Shown: piece after piece, positions 27,004-33,827 of the stretch | How positions within the stretch are numbered: the first letter of the stretch is position 1 | How the letters are laid out: every line of letters starts with the position of its first letter | Assembly: GCA_002453275.1 (NCBI GenBank) | Contig: DKGN01000145.1 | Span: 1 to 41,842, forward strand | Direction: 5' to 3' | DNA from: Caryophanales bacterium UBA6769 | Lineage (GTDB): Bacteria; Bacillota; Bacilli; Bacillales; UBA6769 | Length of the DNA: 41,842 nucleotides | The notes under the pieces: generated by a model | What the model was told of the DNA's origin: nothing | The model's input: only the letters and a program-made list of their open reading frames with translations | Databases searched by the model: none | Position numbers and translations under genes: made by a program

Positions 27004-27656
27004 GCTGAACCGACCCTTCTCTTTTGTAGCACAAGACTAAAACAAAGTAGCGCAACAGTAATATAAATTAACTGCTGAAGTGAAAAGCCAAGCAAGATAG
27101 CGACATCAGGCTTAAAATAAGAAAGAAACAACGCCCCAAGCGAAAACCATGCTAATACAATCGCCCAATGTTCCCTCCCGAGTCTAAATAAAAGAATAAC
27201 GATAGCGAGCGGAAACAGTGCATCCACTAAGAGAATGAGTTGGCTTGGGAGATAGAATGCCCAGACAAGCCCACGATAGACACCAAGACCAGTCAATATA
27301 GCGATCATTCCAAGCTCCATATAATGATGGAAAGAAAACGAACTTCGTTTGCCCTTCCAATAAAAATAAAAAACGACAGCGATCAGACCAAGGACTAACC
27401 CTTTATCGCCTCCCGTAAAATATAGCTGCGAAATTGGATTTTCGATTACGTCCTTCGGGTAAAACAACGCATAACTAAATTTCCAAACGATAAAAAAATA
27501 AAATAAACTATTCCAAAGAGGATCGATAATCGCTACATCGATTCCTTTTCTCTTTATAACAAAGCGCAACACGAGATAGCTTATGATAAAAGCAAGAGCA
27601 TACAAGCCCCATTTTTCTTGGATTAAAAAAGGTCCAATAAACCATGCATCACCCAC
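27000..27656 (-). CDS. Lgt-like multi-spanning membrane protein, probably not an active Lgt
   Basis: The 218-residue product has about seven hydrophobic helices. Its N-terminus (FIGPFLIQEKWGLYALAFII) and the later GLVLGLIAVV plus GLGVYRG segments follow the layout of prolipoprotein diacylglyceryl transferase (Lgt). The diagnostic HGG motif is replaced by a GGDKG stretch, and the Arg-Gly-Asn signature is not conserved. I therefore read it as an Lgt-fold relative with another or lost activity. GTG 27656 has AGGAGGG at 7 bases. It heads the operon with thioredoxin, regulator and kinase. Assignment to the Lgt fold is inference. Confidence 0.6.
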   Translation of the reverse strand: MGDAWFIGPFLIQEKWGLYALAFIISYLVLRFVIKRKGIDVAIIDPLWNSLFYFFIVWKFSYALFYPKDVIENPISQLYFTGGDKGLVLGLIAVVFYFYWKGKRSSFSFHHYMELGMIAILTGLGVYRGLVWAFYLPSQLILLVDALFPLAIVILLFRLGREHWAIVLAWFSLGALFLSYFKPDVAILLGFSLQQLIYITVALLCFSLVLQKRRVGSA

Positions 27657-27750
27657 TCGATTTCCCTCCTCACTCTAGGATAACCCGGAATTGTAAAGAA
27701 ACGTTAAAGTTCTGCACGACAAATCTTCTTTATCTCAGCGGCTTTACTAA

Positions 27751-27776
27751 GATTCTCGCAGAAATAAGCGAGAATC
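27751..27776. repeat. Perfect 9-bp hairpin
   Basis: GATTCTCGC and GCGAGAATC flank an 8-base loop. It has no poly-T tail on the plus strand and lies 25 bases before the multi-branched element at 27785-27868. Confidence 0.75.
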
Positions 27777-27784
27777 AAGTGACG

Positions 27785-27868
27785 CCAAGCTTCGAACGCA
27801 GATGAAAGCGCAACGTCCATGTTGCATCATCTGCACTTACGCATCCTGCGTTTCGTTCGCGGCTAAGG
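27785..27868. repeat. Putative three-way-junction inverted-repeat element
   Basis: A closing stem CGAACG (27793-27798) with CGTTCG (27854-27859) encloses two hairpins. One is GCAGATGA/TCATCTGC with an inner GCAAC/GTTGC stem (27798-27834). The other is CGCA-TCC-TGCG (27840-27850). Outside the closing stem AGC (27788-27790) can pair with GCT (27862-27864). The fold could form in RNA from either strand. It may be a structured RNA or a copy of a genomic repeat; neither can be decided here. Confidence 0.55.
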
Positions 27869-27953
27869 TTCAGTTAATGGTTACAAACGAAGTCTTCTTT
27901 ATCAAATCTTAACAAACTAAGAACATACTCATACGTAATCACTAAAAAAGGGA

Positions 27954-28559
27954 GTGAAAGAAGACGTGGGGAAACATATTCTTATCGGCGTGCTCGTTGC
28001 CTTACTTCTTGCTGGTGCCTTCTACATGAACGCTGATAAAAAGGAAGAAGAAACCGTTCCTATACAACAAGAGACTAAACAAACGAATGAAGATGCGGAA
28101 CCAGTTCAGACACAAGAAGACAGGCCACAAATACAAGAAAAGGGCTCAGTCGCTAAAGACTTTGAACTAAAAACGCTGTCAGGTGACAAACTTCAACTAC
28201 ATACTGATGATGGTAAGCCAACCTTAGTTAATTTCTGGGCTTCGTGGTGCCCTCCTTGCAAAAAAGAAATGCCTGACATCCAAAAAGCATATGAAAAATA
28301 CGGGAAAGAGGTCAATTTTTTCATGGTTGATTTAACGTTTAATGACAGTCTTGACAAGATGACAGAATACATTGAGGAAAATAATTTTACCTTTCCTGTT
28401 TTATTAGACGAGACAGGGGATGTCACGATGGATTATCAAGTTGCCGTCGTTCCAACCACTTTCATTGTCGATGAAAATCATGTCATTACACATAAAATAA
28501 TGGGGCCGATGACAATGCAACAAATTGAAACGATCATGAATGAAATAACAAGTAGTTGA
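27954..28559 (+). CDS. Second membrane-anchored TlpA/ResA-like thioredoxin
   Basis: The 201-residue protein has an N-terminal anchor (about 8-25), a Glu/Gln-rich linker (29-64), and an external thioredoxin domain with WCPPC (C99, C102) and the cis-proline loop VVPTTF. It likely passes electrons from CcdA to external protein disulfides. GTG 27954 or GTG 27966 may start it; AAAGGGAG is close to the first and better spaced for the second. It lies 13 bases before ccdA. Its linker is much longer than that of the other TlpA-like protein here, suggesting a different reach into the wall. Confidence 0.88.
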   Translation: MKEDVGKHILIGVLVALLLAGAFYMNADKKEEETVPIQQETKQTNEDAEPVQTQEDRPQIQEKGSVAKDFELKTLSGDKLQLHTDDGKPTLVNFWASWCPPCKKEMPDIQKAYEKYGKEVNFFMVDLTFNDSLDKMTEYIEENNFTFPVLLDETGDVTMDYQVAVVPTTFIVDENHVITHKIMGPMTMQQIETIMNEITSS

Positions 28560-28572
28560 ATGGGGTGAAACA

Positions 28573-29283
28573 ATGGAAAGTCTTACAATCTGGTTAGCAT
28601 TCGGTGCAGGGTTTTTATCATTCGTATCGCCGTGTGTTCTGCCTTTATATCCATCGTATATTTCTTACATTACAGGTGTATCTGTTAATCAGCTACAAGG
28701 CGAACAAACAGGTGAAATGAAAAGGCTCACGTTATTCCACACAATGTTTTTTATTCTTGGTTTCTCCATTATTTTTTTCGCGCTCGGGTTATCCGCTTCT
28801 TGGCTTGGGCAATTTTTCATCGGTAATCAAAAGTTAATCAGCATGCTTGGAGGCGTCCTCGTTATCGTATTGGGATTATTCGTCATGGGGATCATTAACC
28901 CGACGTGGTTAATGCGAGAAAAAAAGCTGTCTGTTAAGCGCAAGAGTACAGGGTACTTAGGATCAACTCTAGTCGGCATCGGCTTCGCCGCTGGGTGGAC
29001 ACCATGTGTTGGGCCAATTCTCGCGTCTGTACTCGTGCTATCGGCTGCGAATCCATCGCAAGGAATTCTCTACATTTTGGCCTATACACTCGGATTTGCG
29101 ATTCCCTTTTTTATCATGGCTTTTTTCATCGGGCGTACAAAATGGATCTTAAAGTATTCAACCAAACTCATGAAAACTGGTGGTGCCATCATGGTGCTAT
29201 CCGGAATCTTGCTTTACACAGGGCAAATGACGAAAATTACTACTTATTTAATTGATATCTTTGGTGGCTTTACAGGGTTTTAA
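28573..29283 (+). CDS. ccdA: Cytochrome c biogenesis/thiol transport protein CcdA
   Basis: CcdA (236 residues, six transmembrane helices) carries reducing equivalents from cytoplasmic thioredoxin across the membrane to external TlpA-like proteins. The two redox cysteines are in VSPCVLP (Cys21) and WTPCVGP (Cys145), in the first and fourth helices as the family requires. GGGGTGAA precedes the ATG. Being flanked by TlpA-like and sortase genes rather than cytochrome genes suggests its targets are external enzymes. A housekeeping ccdA elsewhere in the genome is likely but not visible. Confidence 0.92.
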   Translation: MESLTIWLAFGAGFLSFVSPCVLPLYPSYISYITGVSVNQLQGEQTGEMKRLTLFHTMFFILGFSIIFFALGLSASWLGQFFIGNQKLISMLGGVLVIVLGLFVMGIINPTWLMREKKLSVKRKSTGYLGSTLVGIGFAAGWTPCVGPILASVLVLSAANPSQGILYILAYTLGFAIPFFIMAFFIGRTKWILKYSTKLMKTGGAIMVLSGILLYTGQMTKITTYLIDIFGGFTGF

Positions 29284-29342
29284 AACTAACTCTCACAACA
29301 GTCAAAAATCTACGAAAAATTAATGAGACGGGGTGACTAGTC

Positions 29343-29924
29343 ATGAGAAAGTTAGGAATCATCTTGCTCTTAATCGGAGTCGGGCTTACCGTCCACTTTG
29401 GTTATGAGCATTGGCAAACGATGAGTTCTGTCACTAATTTCGACGGCGAAGTCAAAAAGTTAAAAGCTAAAAATCATACAGATTCAGCAGAAGCTAATTC
29501 CGAGTATAAACGAGGCGAGGATGTTGCAACCCTCGTCATCCCAAAACTAAACAAAGCTTTTGAAGTCTATTGGGGTACAGATGAAAATACACTAGCAAAA
29601 GGGGTAGGCATGTACGTAAGTGATGTGACCGTTCCCCCAGGAGAAGATGGTCACACTGTCTTATCAGGTCATCGTGATTCCGTCTTTCGGCCACTTGGTG
29701 AACTTGAAGATGGCGATCGGTTTTACGTCATTTATCAAGGAGAAGACTATGAATATAAAATTAACGATACATGGATTACGGATGCAGACGATCGATCAGT
29801 CATCGTCGAAAAAGATGAACCAACCTTAACGATGTCGACCTGCTATCCCTTTACTTATTTTGGTGATGCCCCCGACCGTTATATTATCCAAGCCAATCTC
29901 GTACAAAAAGGGGATTTGTTATAG
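29343..29924 (+). CDS. Class D sortase
   Basis: Sortases join proteins to the cell wall through a Cys-based transpeptidation. This 193-residue protein has an N-terminal membrane anchor (about 4-22) and the complete triad: His110 (LSGHRD), Cys167 (TLTMSTC) and Arg179 (PDRYII). Length and motifs fit class D, as in Bacillus YhcS. The ribosome site is GGGGTGA. It lies 59 bases after ccdA on the same strand, so co-transcription is plausible. No protein with an obvious sorting signal is encoded in the window, so its substrates are elsewhere. Confidence 0.9.
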   Translation: MRKLGIILLLIGVGLTVHFGYEHWQTMSSVTNFDGEVKKLKAKNHTDSAEANSEYKRGEDVATLVIPKLNKAFEVYWGTDENTLAKGVGMYVSDVTVPPGEDGHTVLSGHRDSVFRPLGELEDGDRFYVIYQGEDYEYKINDTWITDADDRSVIVEKDEPTLTMSTCYPFTYFGDAPDRYIIQANLVQKGDLL

Positions 29925-29994
29925 TAGCCTTACATGCAAATGCTAAAATATCACAATAGCTGAAACAAAATTAATAGAAATAAGGTAGGGATAC

Positions 29995-30384
29995 ATGATG
30001 GAATTTAAAATGAATGACGAAAATGGCTTTTCGATGAAGACGGGGTATGGCGCTCTCCGAATTTCCTCCAATGATGAAGACGGTTATCGTCCATATCAAC
30101 TTCTCGTTGCTTCGATCGTTGGATGTAGTGCAAATATTTTCAAAGACATATTAATCAAAATGCGTATGGAATTACAAAACATAGAAGTCACTACTCAAGT
30201 TGAAAGAAATGAAGAAAAAGCGAATCGCATTGAATCGATGAAGATTCACTTTGTTCTCAAAGGAAACAACCTTCGCCATGACAAAATAAAAAGAGCACTT
30301 GCCCTTTCTCGTAAAAACTGTGGCATGATTCAAACGATCGAAAGCAGTGTACATGTCACAGAAACATTTGAAATTGTAGAATAA
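29995..30384 (+). CDS. OsmC/Ohr family protein
   Basis: A 129-residue OsmC-like protein. The family detoxifies organic hydroperoxides with two cysteines. Here Cys44 (SIVGCSANIF) and Cys109 (SRKNCGMIQT) stand at the two expected sites. The N-terminal beta domain is short, as in YhfA-type members. The first of two adjacent ATGs is used; AGGTAGGG precedes it. A bidirectional terminator follows. Confidence 0.87.
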   Translation: MMEFKMNDENGFSMKTGYGALRISSNDEDGYRPYQLLVASIVGCSANIFKDILIKMRMELQNIEVTTQVERNEEKANRIESMKIHFVLKGNNLRHDKIKRALALSRKNCGMIQTIESSVHVTETFEIVE

Positions 30385-30409
30385 CTTAAACTTTAAAACA
30401 CAAAAACAC

Positions 30410-30437
30410 AAGAGGAACCAAGTTTTCGGTTCCTCTT
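30410..30437. terminator. Bidirectional terminator between osmC-like and Gln-rich genes
   Basis: AAGAGGAACC pairs with GGTTCCTCTT around an AAGTTTTC loop. It lies between two convergent genes. A-rich DNA on the left and A/T-rich DNA on the right give U tracts in both directions. Confidence 0.85.
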
Positions 30438-30453
30438 AAAATTGTGCACATTT

Positions 30454-30741
30454 TTATTGCATATTGTTGTTTTGTTGACTTTGTTGAGCTTGCTGTACTT
30501 GTTGCTGAGCTTGTTGAAGTTGCTCTTGTGCTTGTTGCAACTGCTGTTGTTCTTGCTGATTTGCTTGAGCACTTGCTTGAGATTGCATTTGTTGGAGCTG
30601 TTGTTGCGCTTGTTGAAGCTGTTGCTGGGCCTGTTGTAACTGTTGTGGATCTGCACTTGCTTGTGCTTGTTGCACCGCCTGCTGGGCTTGTTGGGCAGCT
30701 TGAACAACTTGTTGGAGTTGTTGTTGATTTTGCTGTGGCAT
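30454..30741 (-). CDS. Glutamine-rich heptad-repeat protein
   Basis: The 95-residue product is more than half glutamine (53 Gln by my count), with no Lys, Arg or His and only three acidic residues. Repeats of the form LQQAQQQ place a Leu every seven residues, so a coiled-coil helix is expected. AGGAGGG lies 5-6 bases before the ATG, and a terminator follows, which argues for a real gene despite the low complexity. Other frames across the same repeat are open on both strands but have no ribosome sites. The function is unknown; spore or surface structural roles are possible. Confidence 0.75.
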   Translation of the reverse strand: MPQQNQQQLQQVVQAAQQAQQAVQQAQASADPQQLQQAQQQLQQAQQQLQQMQSQASAQANQQEQQQLQQAQEQLQQAQQQVQQAQQSQQNNNMQ

Positions 30742-30894
30742 ATGTAACCCTCCTAAAAATAGTAGTAAAAGCAAATCATTTATTAGTGTGTGGTACAGAA
30801 ACGAGATTTATACACAGGATTTTCATAACCATTCGAGAATACATAAGAAGAGTAGAAAAAATAAAAAGGTTTTTTTGAAAGGAGCTTATTTCCT

Positions 30895-31458
30895 ATGTAT
30901 GACATTGCAATTATCGGTGGAGGGCCTGCTGGAGCAACTGCAGCATTGTATACGGCAAAAGCAGGTAAACAAACATTACTCATTGACGATGACAAAGGCA
31001 TGACAAGACGAGCATTGCTCAAAAACTATTACGCCGTGACGGAGATGGATGGACCAACGATGGTTGATACAGGGCTTAAGCAAGCAGAAAAGTTAGGAGC
31101 TATTCTCGTAAAGGATACGGCTCAAGACCTCAAGCAAACAGAGAATGCTTTCGTCATTACTACGGAAAATGCTAGCTATGAAGCAAAGTATGTCATCTTA
31201 GCTACAGGAGCAGCTGTCAATTTCGCAGAAAAAATTGGTGTAGACACGAAAGCGGGAACAGAGCCTAGAATACAAAAAGTTATTGATGTCGATCAAGATG
31301 GAAAATCAAATATTGATGGAATATGGGCGGCAGGTACGTGTGCAGGAGTTAGCGTGCATGCAATCATTACTGCTGGCGACGGAGCAAAGGTGGCAATCAA
31401 CGTTATAAGTGAAATAAATGGGGAGCGTTATGTCGATCATGATGTTCTTGAATCATGA
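30895..31458 (+). CDS. Stand-alone FAD domain related to thioredoxin reductase
   Basis: This 187-residue flavoprotein has the FAD-binding N-terminus (IIGGGPAGATAALYTAKAG), the ATG motif (VILATGAAV) and the C-terminal FAD motif (IWAAGTCAGVSVHAIITAGDGAKVA). Thioredoxin reductases have an NADPH domain of about 120 residues between these parts; here it is missing, and so is the CxxC redox site. The frame is continuous and AAAGGAG precedes the ATG, so this looks like a genuine short family and not a broken gene. It may act as a partner-dependent flavin reductase or a binding protein. Confidence 0.8.
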   Translation: MYDIAIIGGGPAGATAALYTAKAGKQTLLIDDDKGMTRRALLKNYYAVTEMDGPTMVDTGLKQAEKLGAILVKDTAQDLKQTENAFVITTENASYEAKYVILATGAAVNFAEKIGVDTKAGTEPRIQKVIDVDQDGKSNIDGIWAAGTCAGVSVHAIITAGDGAKVAINVISEINGERYVDHDVLES

Positions 31459-31463
31459 AAAAA

Positions 31464-31487
31464 GCATGAAGGGAATTCCCTTCATGC
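31464..31487 (-). terminator. Terminator of tlp
   Basis: GCATGAAGGG-AATT-CCCTTCATGC is a perfect 10-bp stem. On the minus strand it is followed by TTTTTTC, so it serves tlp; the convergent flavoprotein gene may use it as well. Confidence 0.9.
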
Positions 31488-31491
31488 CAGC

Positions 31492-31731
31492 TTAAGAATA
31501 ATGATCCTCTTGATCACTTACTTCATCTTTTAACTCTTCACGAAATCCTTTAATGCTTTCTTCCCGCCGTTTGTTCTTTTCGCGAATTTGCTGTTTCGTT
31601 TCTTCACTCATCTGTTCTTCGTGCGCTTCTAGATAGTCCTCCGCTTCATTTTTGTTTTGAAGCGTATCACCGATCATTCTTTCCAATTTTTCTGGGTTGT
31701 CTGAGCGATCGTCTCGCTTTGGCTTTGGCAT
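31492..31731 (-). CDS. tlp: Small acid-soluble spore protein Tlp
   Basis: Tlp (79 residues) is a minor small acid-soluble protein of the spore core. The conserved N-terminal part (PKPKRDDRSDNPEKLERMIG) and highly charged helical sequence match the family. AGGAGGAATG precedes the ATG. A CATACTA element lies 30 bases upstream on the minus strand (31761-31767), matching the -10 consensus of forespore sigma G. Its presence shows that the organism is a spore former. Confidence 0.92.
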   Translation of the reverse strand: MPKPKRDDRSDNPEKLERMIGDTLQNKNEAEDYLEAHEEQMSEETKQQIREKNKRREESIKGFREELKDEVSDQEDHYS

Positions 31732-31760
31732 CTAACATTCCTCCTTCAGCTTTTGAATGT

Positions 31761-31767
31761 TAGTATG
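31761..31767 (-). promoter_or_regulatory. Sigma G-type -10 element of tlp
   Basis: Minus-strand CATACTA fits the sigma F/G -10 consensus exactly. The -35 region does not show a good TGNATA at the usual distance, so only the -10 is called. Confidence 0.5.
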
Positions 31768-31788
31768 TACCGACGAACGACGAAACAT

Positions 31789-32877
31789 TTATGCTTGCTC
31801 ATTTTTCTCTCCATCATCTTCATCAACGTAAAGCTTGTGAGCCGTTAATGCCAATTCAACGCCTTCATCATCTAAAATTTCTAAGATGCGAAAATTAATG
31901 TCCTCGCGAATGTCCAAATAGTCGACCCAGCCCGTCGTTTTCGTAAAAAAGTAAAAGTAAATCGAAAATCCATTTTCAAGAAATTCATTAAACTTTACAA
32001 TAATGGTTTCTGGGTGGACTTCTTCATGTTGCTTAATTAACGTCTCAATCTTCGCTACGGTAGAACGGAGCTTGTCCTGTGGTGTATTGTGAGCCACATC
32101 AAGGCTAAACGTAATTTGACGTTTTCCGATTTCACTCCAATTCGTAATCGGCTCCTTCGCTAACGTGGCATTCGGAACAGTGACCAAGGCATCCGCAAAC
32201 GTACGCACCCTCGTACTGCGAAATGTAATATCTTCAACTATCCCTTCAACACTCGGTGTCAAAATCCAATCATCAATCGTAAATGGTTTTTCTGTAATGA
32301 TGATGACCCCACCGAATAAATTCGCAATCGCATCCTGAGCCGCTAATGAAAAAGCAAGACCGCCAAGCCCTAACCCTGCAACAAAACCACTGATGTTATA
32401 TCCGAATTCTTGAGCAATGATACTAAAGCTAATTGCTAAAACAATAAAGCGTAATGCTCTCGAGAAAAATGGAATGAGAATTTCGTCCAACTCCATATTA
32501 AATCGATCATTCACACGTCTAAAAAACAAGGAAGATACTGATGCTAAATTGTAAAATCCCCATGTGATTAGCACAATAATAGAGGCTCGGACAAAATCTA
32601 AAAATAACGGATTTTGCTGATTTAAATAAGGAAAAGACCCAACAGAAATATAAATACCAATGACGATAAAAAACCATTGCATCGGCTTTTTAAACGCAAG
32701 CAAAATAGAGGAAAGCATTTCACCTGGCGTTTTTTTACCTAACTTGTTCAATATGGAAAAGACATATTTCGTAAATAACTTCCGGAATAATAAAAACAGA
32801 AAAAAGACTACTATTGAGATTCCGATATTCCGGACATTTTCATCAAATAAAATAAAATCCCAAAGTTCTACAATCAT
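31789..32877 (-). CDS. MscS-family mechanosensitive channel
   Basis: The 362-residue protein has about four N-terminal helices and the MscS pore helix with Gly/Ala packing (GFVAGLGLGGLAFSLAAQDAIANLFGG), followed by the beta domain (TIDDWILTPSVEGIVEDITFRSTRVRT) and a cytoplasmic C-terminal domain. It should open under membrane tension during hypo-osmotic shock. AGGAGGT precedes the ATG. It is a single-gene unit. It is longer than E. coli MscS because of extra N-terminal helices, as is common in Bacillus YkuT/YhdY-type channels. Confidence 0.9.
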   Translation of the reverse strand: MIVELWDFILFDENVRNIGISIVVFFLFLLFRKLFTKYVFSILNKLGKKTPGEMLSSILLAFKKPMQWFFIVIGIYISVGSFPYLNQQNPLFLDFVRASIIVLITWGFYNLASVSSLFFRRVNDRFNMELDEILIPFFSRALRFIVLAISFSIIAQEFGYNISGFVAGLGLGGLAFSLAAQDAIANLFGGVIIITEKPFTIDDWILTPSVEGIVEDITFRSTRVRTFADALVTVPNATLAKEPITNWSEIGKRQITFSLDVAHNTPQDKLRSTVAKIETLIKQHEEVHPETIIVKFNEFLENGFSIYFYFFTKTTGWVDYLDIREDINFRILEILDDEGVELALTAHKLYVDEDDGEKNEQA

Positions 32878-32936
32878 CCCGCTACCTCCTATCGGATTCT
32901 AGTTATTTTACCACAGCGGAAAAAGGAAAGAAAAAA

Positions 32937-32960
32937 GTGAAGCTCGGACATCCGCTTCAC
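32937..32960 (-). terminator. Terminator of uppP
   Basis: GTGAAGC and GCTTCAC enclose a 10-base loop. On the minus strand the stem is followed by TTTTTTC, directly after the uppP stop. Confidence 0.82.
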
Positions 32961-32965
32961 CTTTT

Positions 32966-33784
32966 CTAAGCGAAAATTAGGATCGCAATACCGACAATGA
33001 AACAATAAAGACTAAAATAAATTAAATTCCCTCTTTGCATAATGCCCATGAACCATTTCAATGCGAAGTAAGACGCAATAATCGATACGAGAAATGCAAC
33101 GAGATACGGAATAAATAACGTCGATAAATCCGGATCATTCGCAATATCTTTCACGCTCAGCAACGTCCCACCAACGCTAACGGGGATATAAAGCAAAAAA
33201 GAAAATCGCAAGGCTGTCTCAGGCTTCATCCCAAGTCCAATTGCCGCCACGATCGTCGCACCAGACCGACTGATCCCCGGCACAAGCGCAACCATTTGTG
33301 CTAACCCAACAATGATTGCATCCCGTAGCCGTAAATCTTTATCTTGCTTTTTTCCGCGTAGGTTCCGAATGACAAATAAAGCAATTCCTGTAATAAGCAA
33401 TGTAATGGCAATTCCCTTCACACCGCTTTTAAAAACATTTGAAATTTTCTCTTCAAACAAAACACCTACGACACCTGCTGGGATCGTTGCAACGACTAAA
33501 TACAAAATAAACCGAAAATCAGTCTTCGCCTCTTCGTCTCTCGTCACCAAATAAGACAAACCATTTTTCGTTAGACGAACGATGTCTTCACGATAAATGA
33601 TGAGAACCGCAATAAGTGAACCTGCGTTCACAAGCAGCTCGAACGTAAGCTTTTCAGTATAAATACCCAAAAAATGTTGCGCTAAAACGAGATGTCCACT
33701 TGATGAGATCGGAATTGGCTCCGTAATGCCTTGGAGTAACCCTAAAAATAAATACTTAACTAACGTTACAATCTCCGTTACCAT
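32966..33784 (-). CDS. uppP: Undecaprenyl-diphosphatase
   Basis: UppP (BacA, 272 residues) dephosphorylates undecaprenyl pyrophosphate so that the lipid carrier can be reused in cell-wall synthesis; loss or gain alters bacitracin sensitivity. The two catalytic motifs are QGITEPIPISSSGH (about 18-31) and PGISRSGAT. The first has EPIPIS where most members read EFLPIS, a variant I associate with a Bacillaceae paralog. Eight hydrophobic helices are visible. GGGGAATGAG precedes the ATG. Confidence 0.93.
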   Translation of the reverse strand: MVTEIVTLVKYLFLGLLQGITEPIPISSSGHLVLAQHFLGIYTEKLTFELLVNAGSLIAVLIIYREDIVRLTKNGLSYLVTRDEEAKTDFRFILYLVVATIPAGVVGVLFEEKISNVFKSGVKGIAITLLITGIALFVIRNLRGKKQDKDLRLRDAIIVGLAQMVALVPGISRSGATIVAAIGLGMKPETALRFSFLLYIPVSVGGTLLSVKDIANDPDLSTLFIPYLVAFLVSIIASYFALKWFMGIMQRGNLIYFSLYCFIVGIAILIFA

Positions 33785-33827
33785 GGCCTCATTCCCCTTT
33801 TTCTCAAGCCCCGAAAGCTTTACATGC

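Larger units (their letters stand above)
27657..27953. other. Structured 297-base gap between the two redox operons
   Basis: There is no gene here. The stretch holds a phased direct repeat TAAAG at 27694 and 27705 and a 9-bp hairpin at 27751-27776. It also holds a multi-branched inverted-repeat cluster at 27785-27868. A short sequence TCTTCTTTATC occurs at both ends (near 27724 and 27893). Promoters for both divergent operons must lie here; none matches the consensus well. Confidence 0.7.

Noticed and set aside
27657..27953. Insertion sequence or MITE
   Set aside because: No terminal inverted repeats, target duplication or transposase frame is visible; the inverted repeats are internal and nested.
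30393..30707. 104-codon minus-strand frame rich in Asn, Lys and Ser
   Set aside because: It is a shifted reading of the same glutamine repeat, crosses the terminator hairpin and has no ribosome site.
30480..30730. CRISPR-like array
   Set aside because: The regular short repeats are codon repeats of a glutamine-rich protein; there are no unique spacers of constant length.
30444..30878. 144-codon plus-strand frame rich in Val, Ala and Leu across the Gln-rich gene
   Set aside because: It is the complement of CAA/CAG repeats; it lacks a ribosome site and the opposite strand has a good gene start and terminator.
30895..31458. Truncated or frameshifted thioredoxin reductase pseudogene
   Set aside because: The frame is continuous, both FAD motifs are intact and the gene has its own ribosome site; the missing part is one whole domain.
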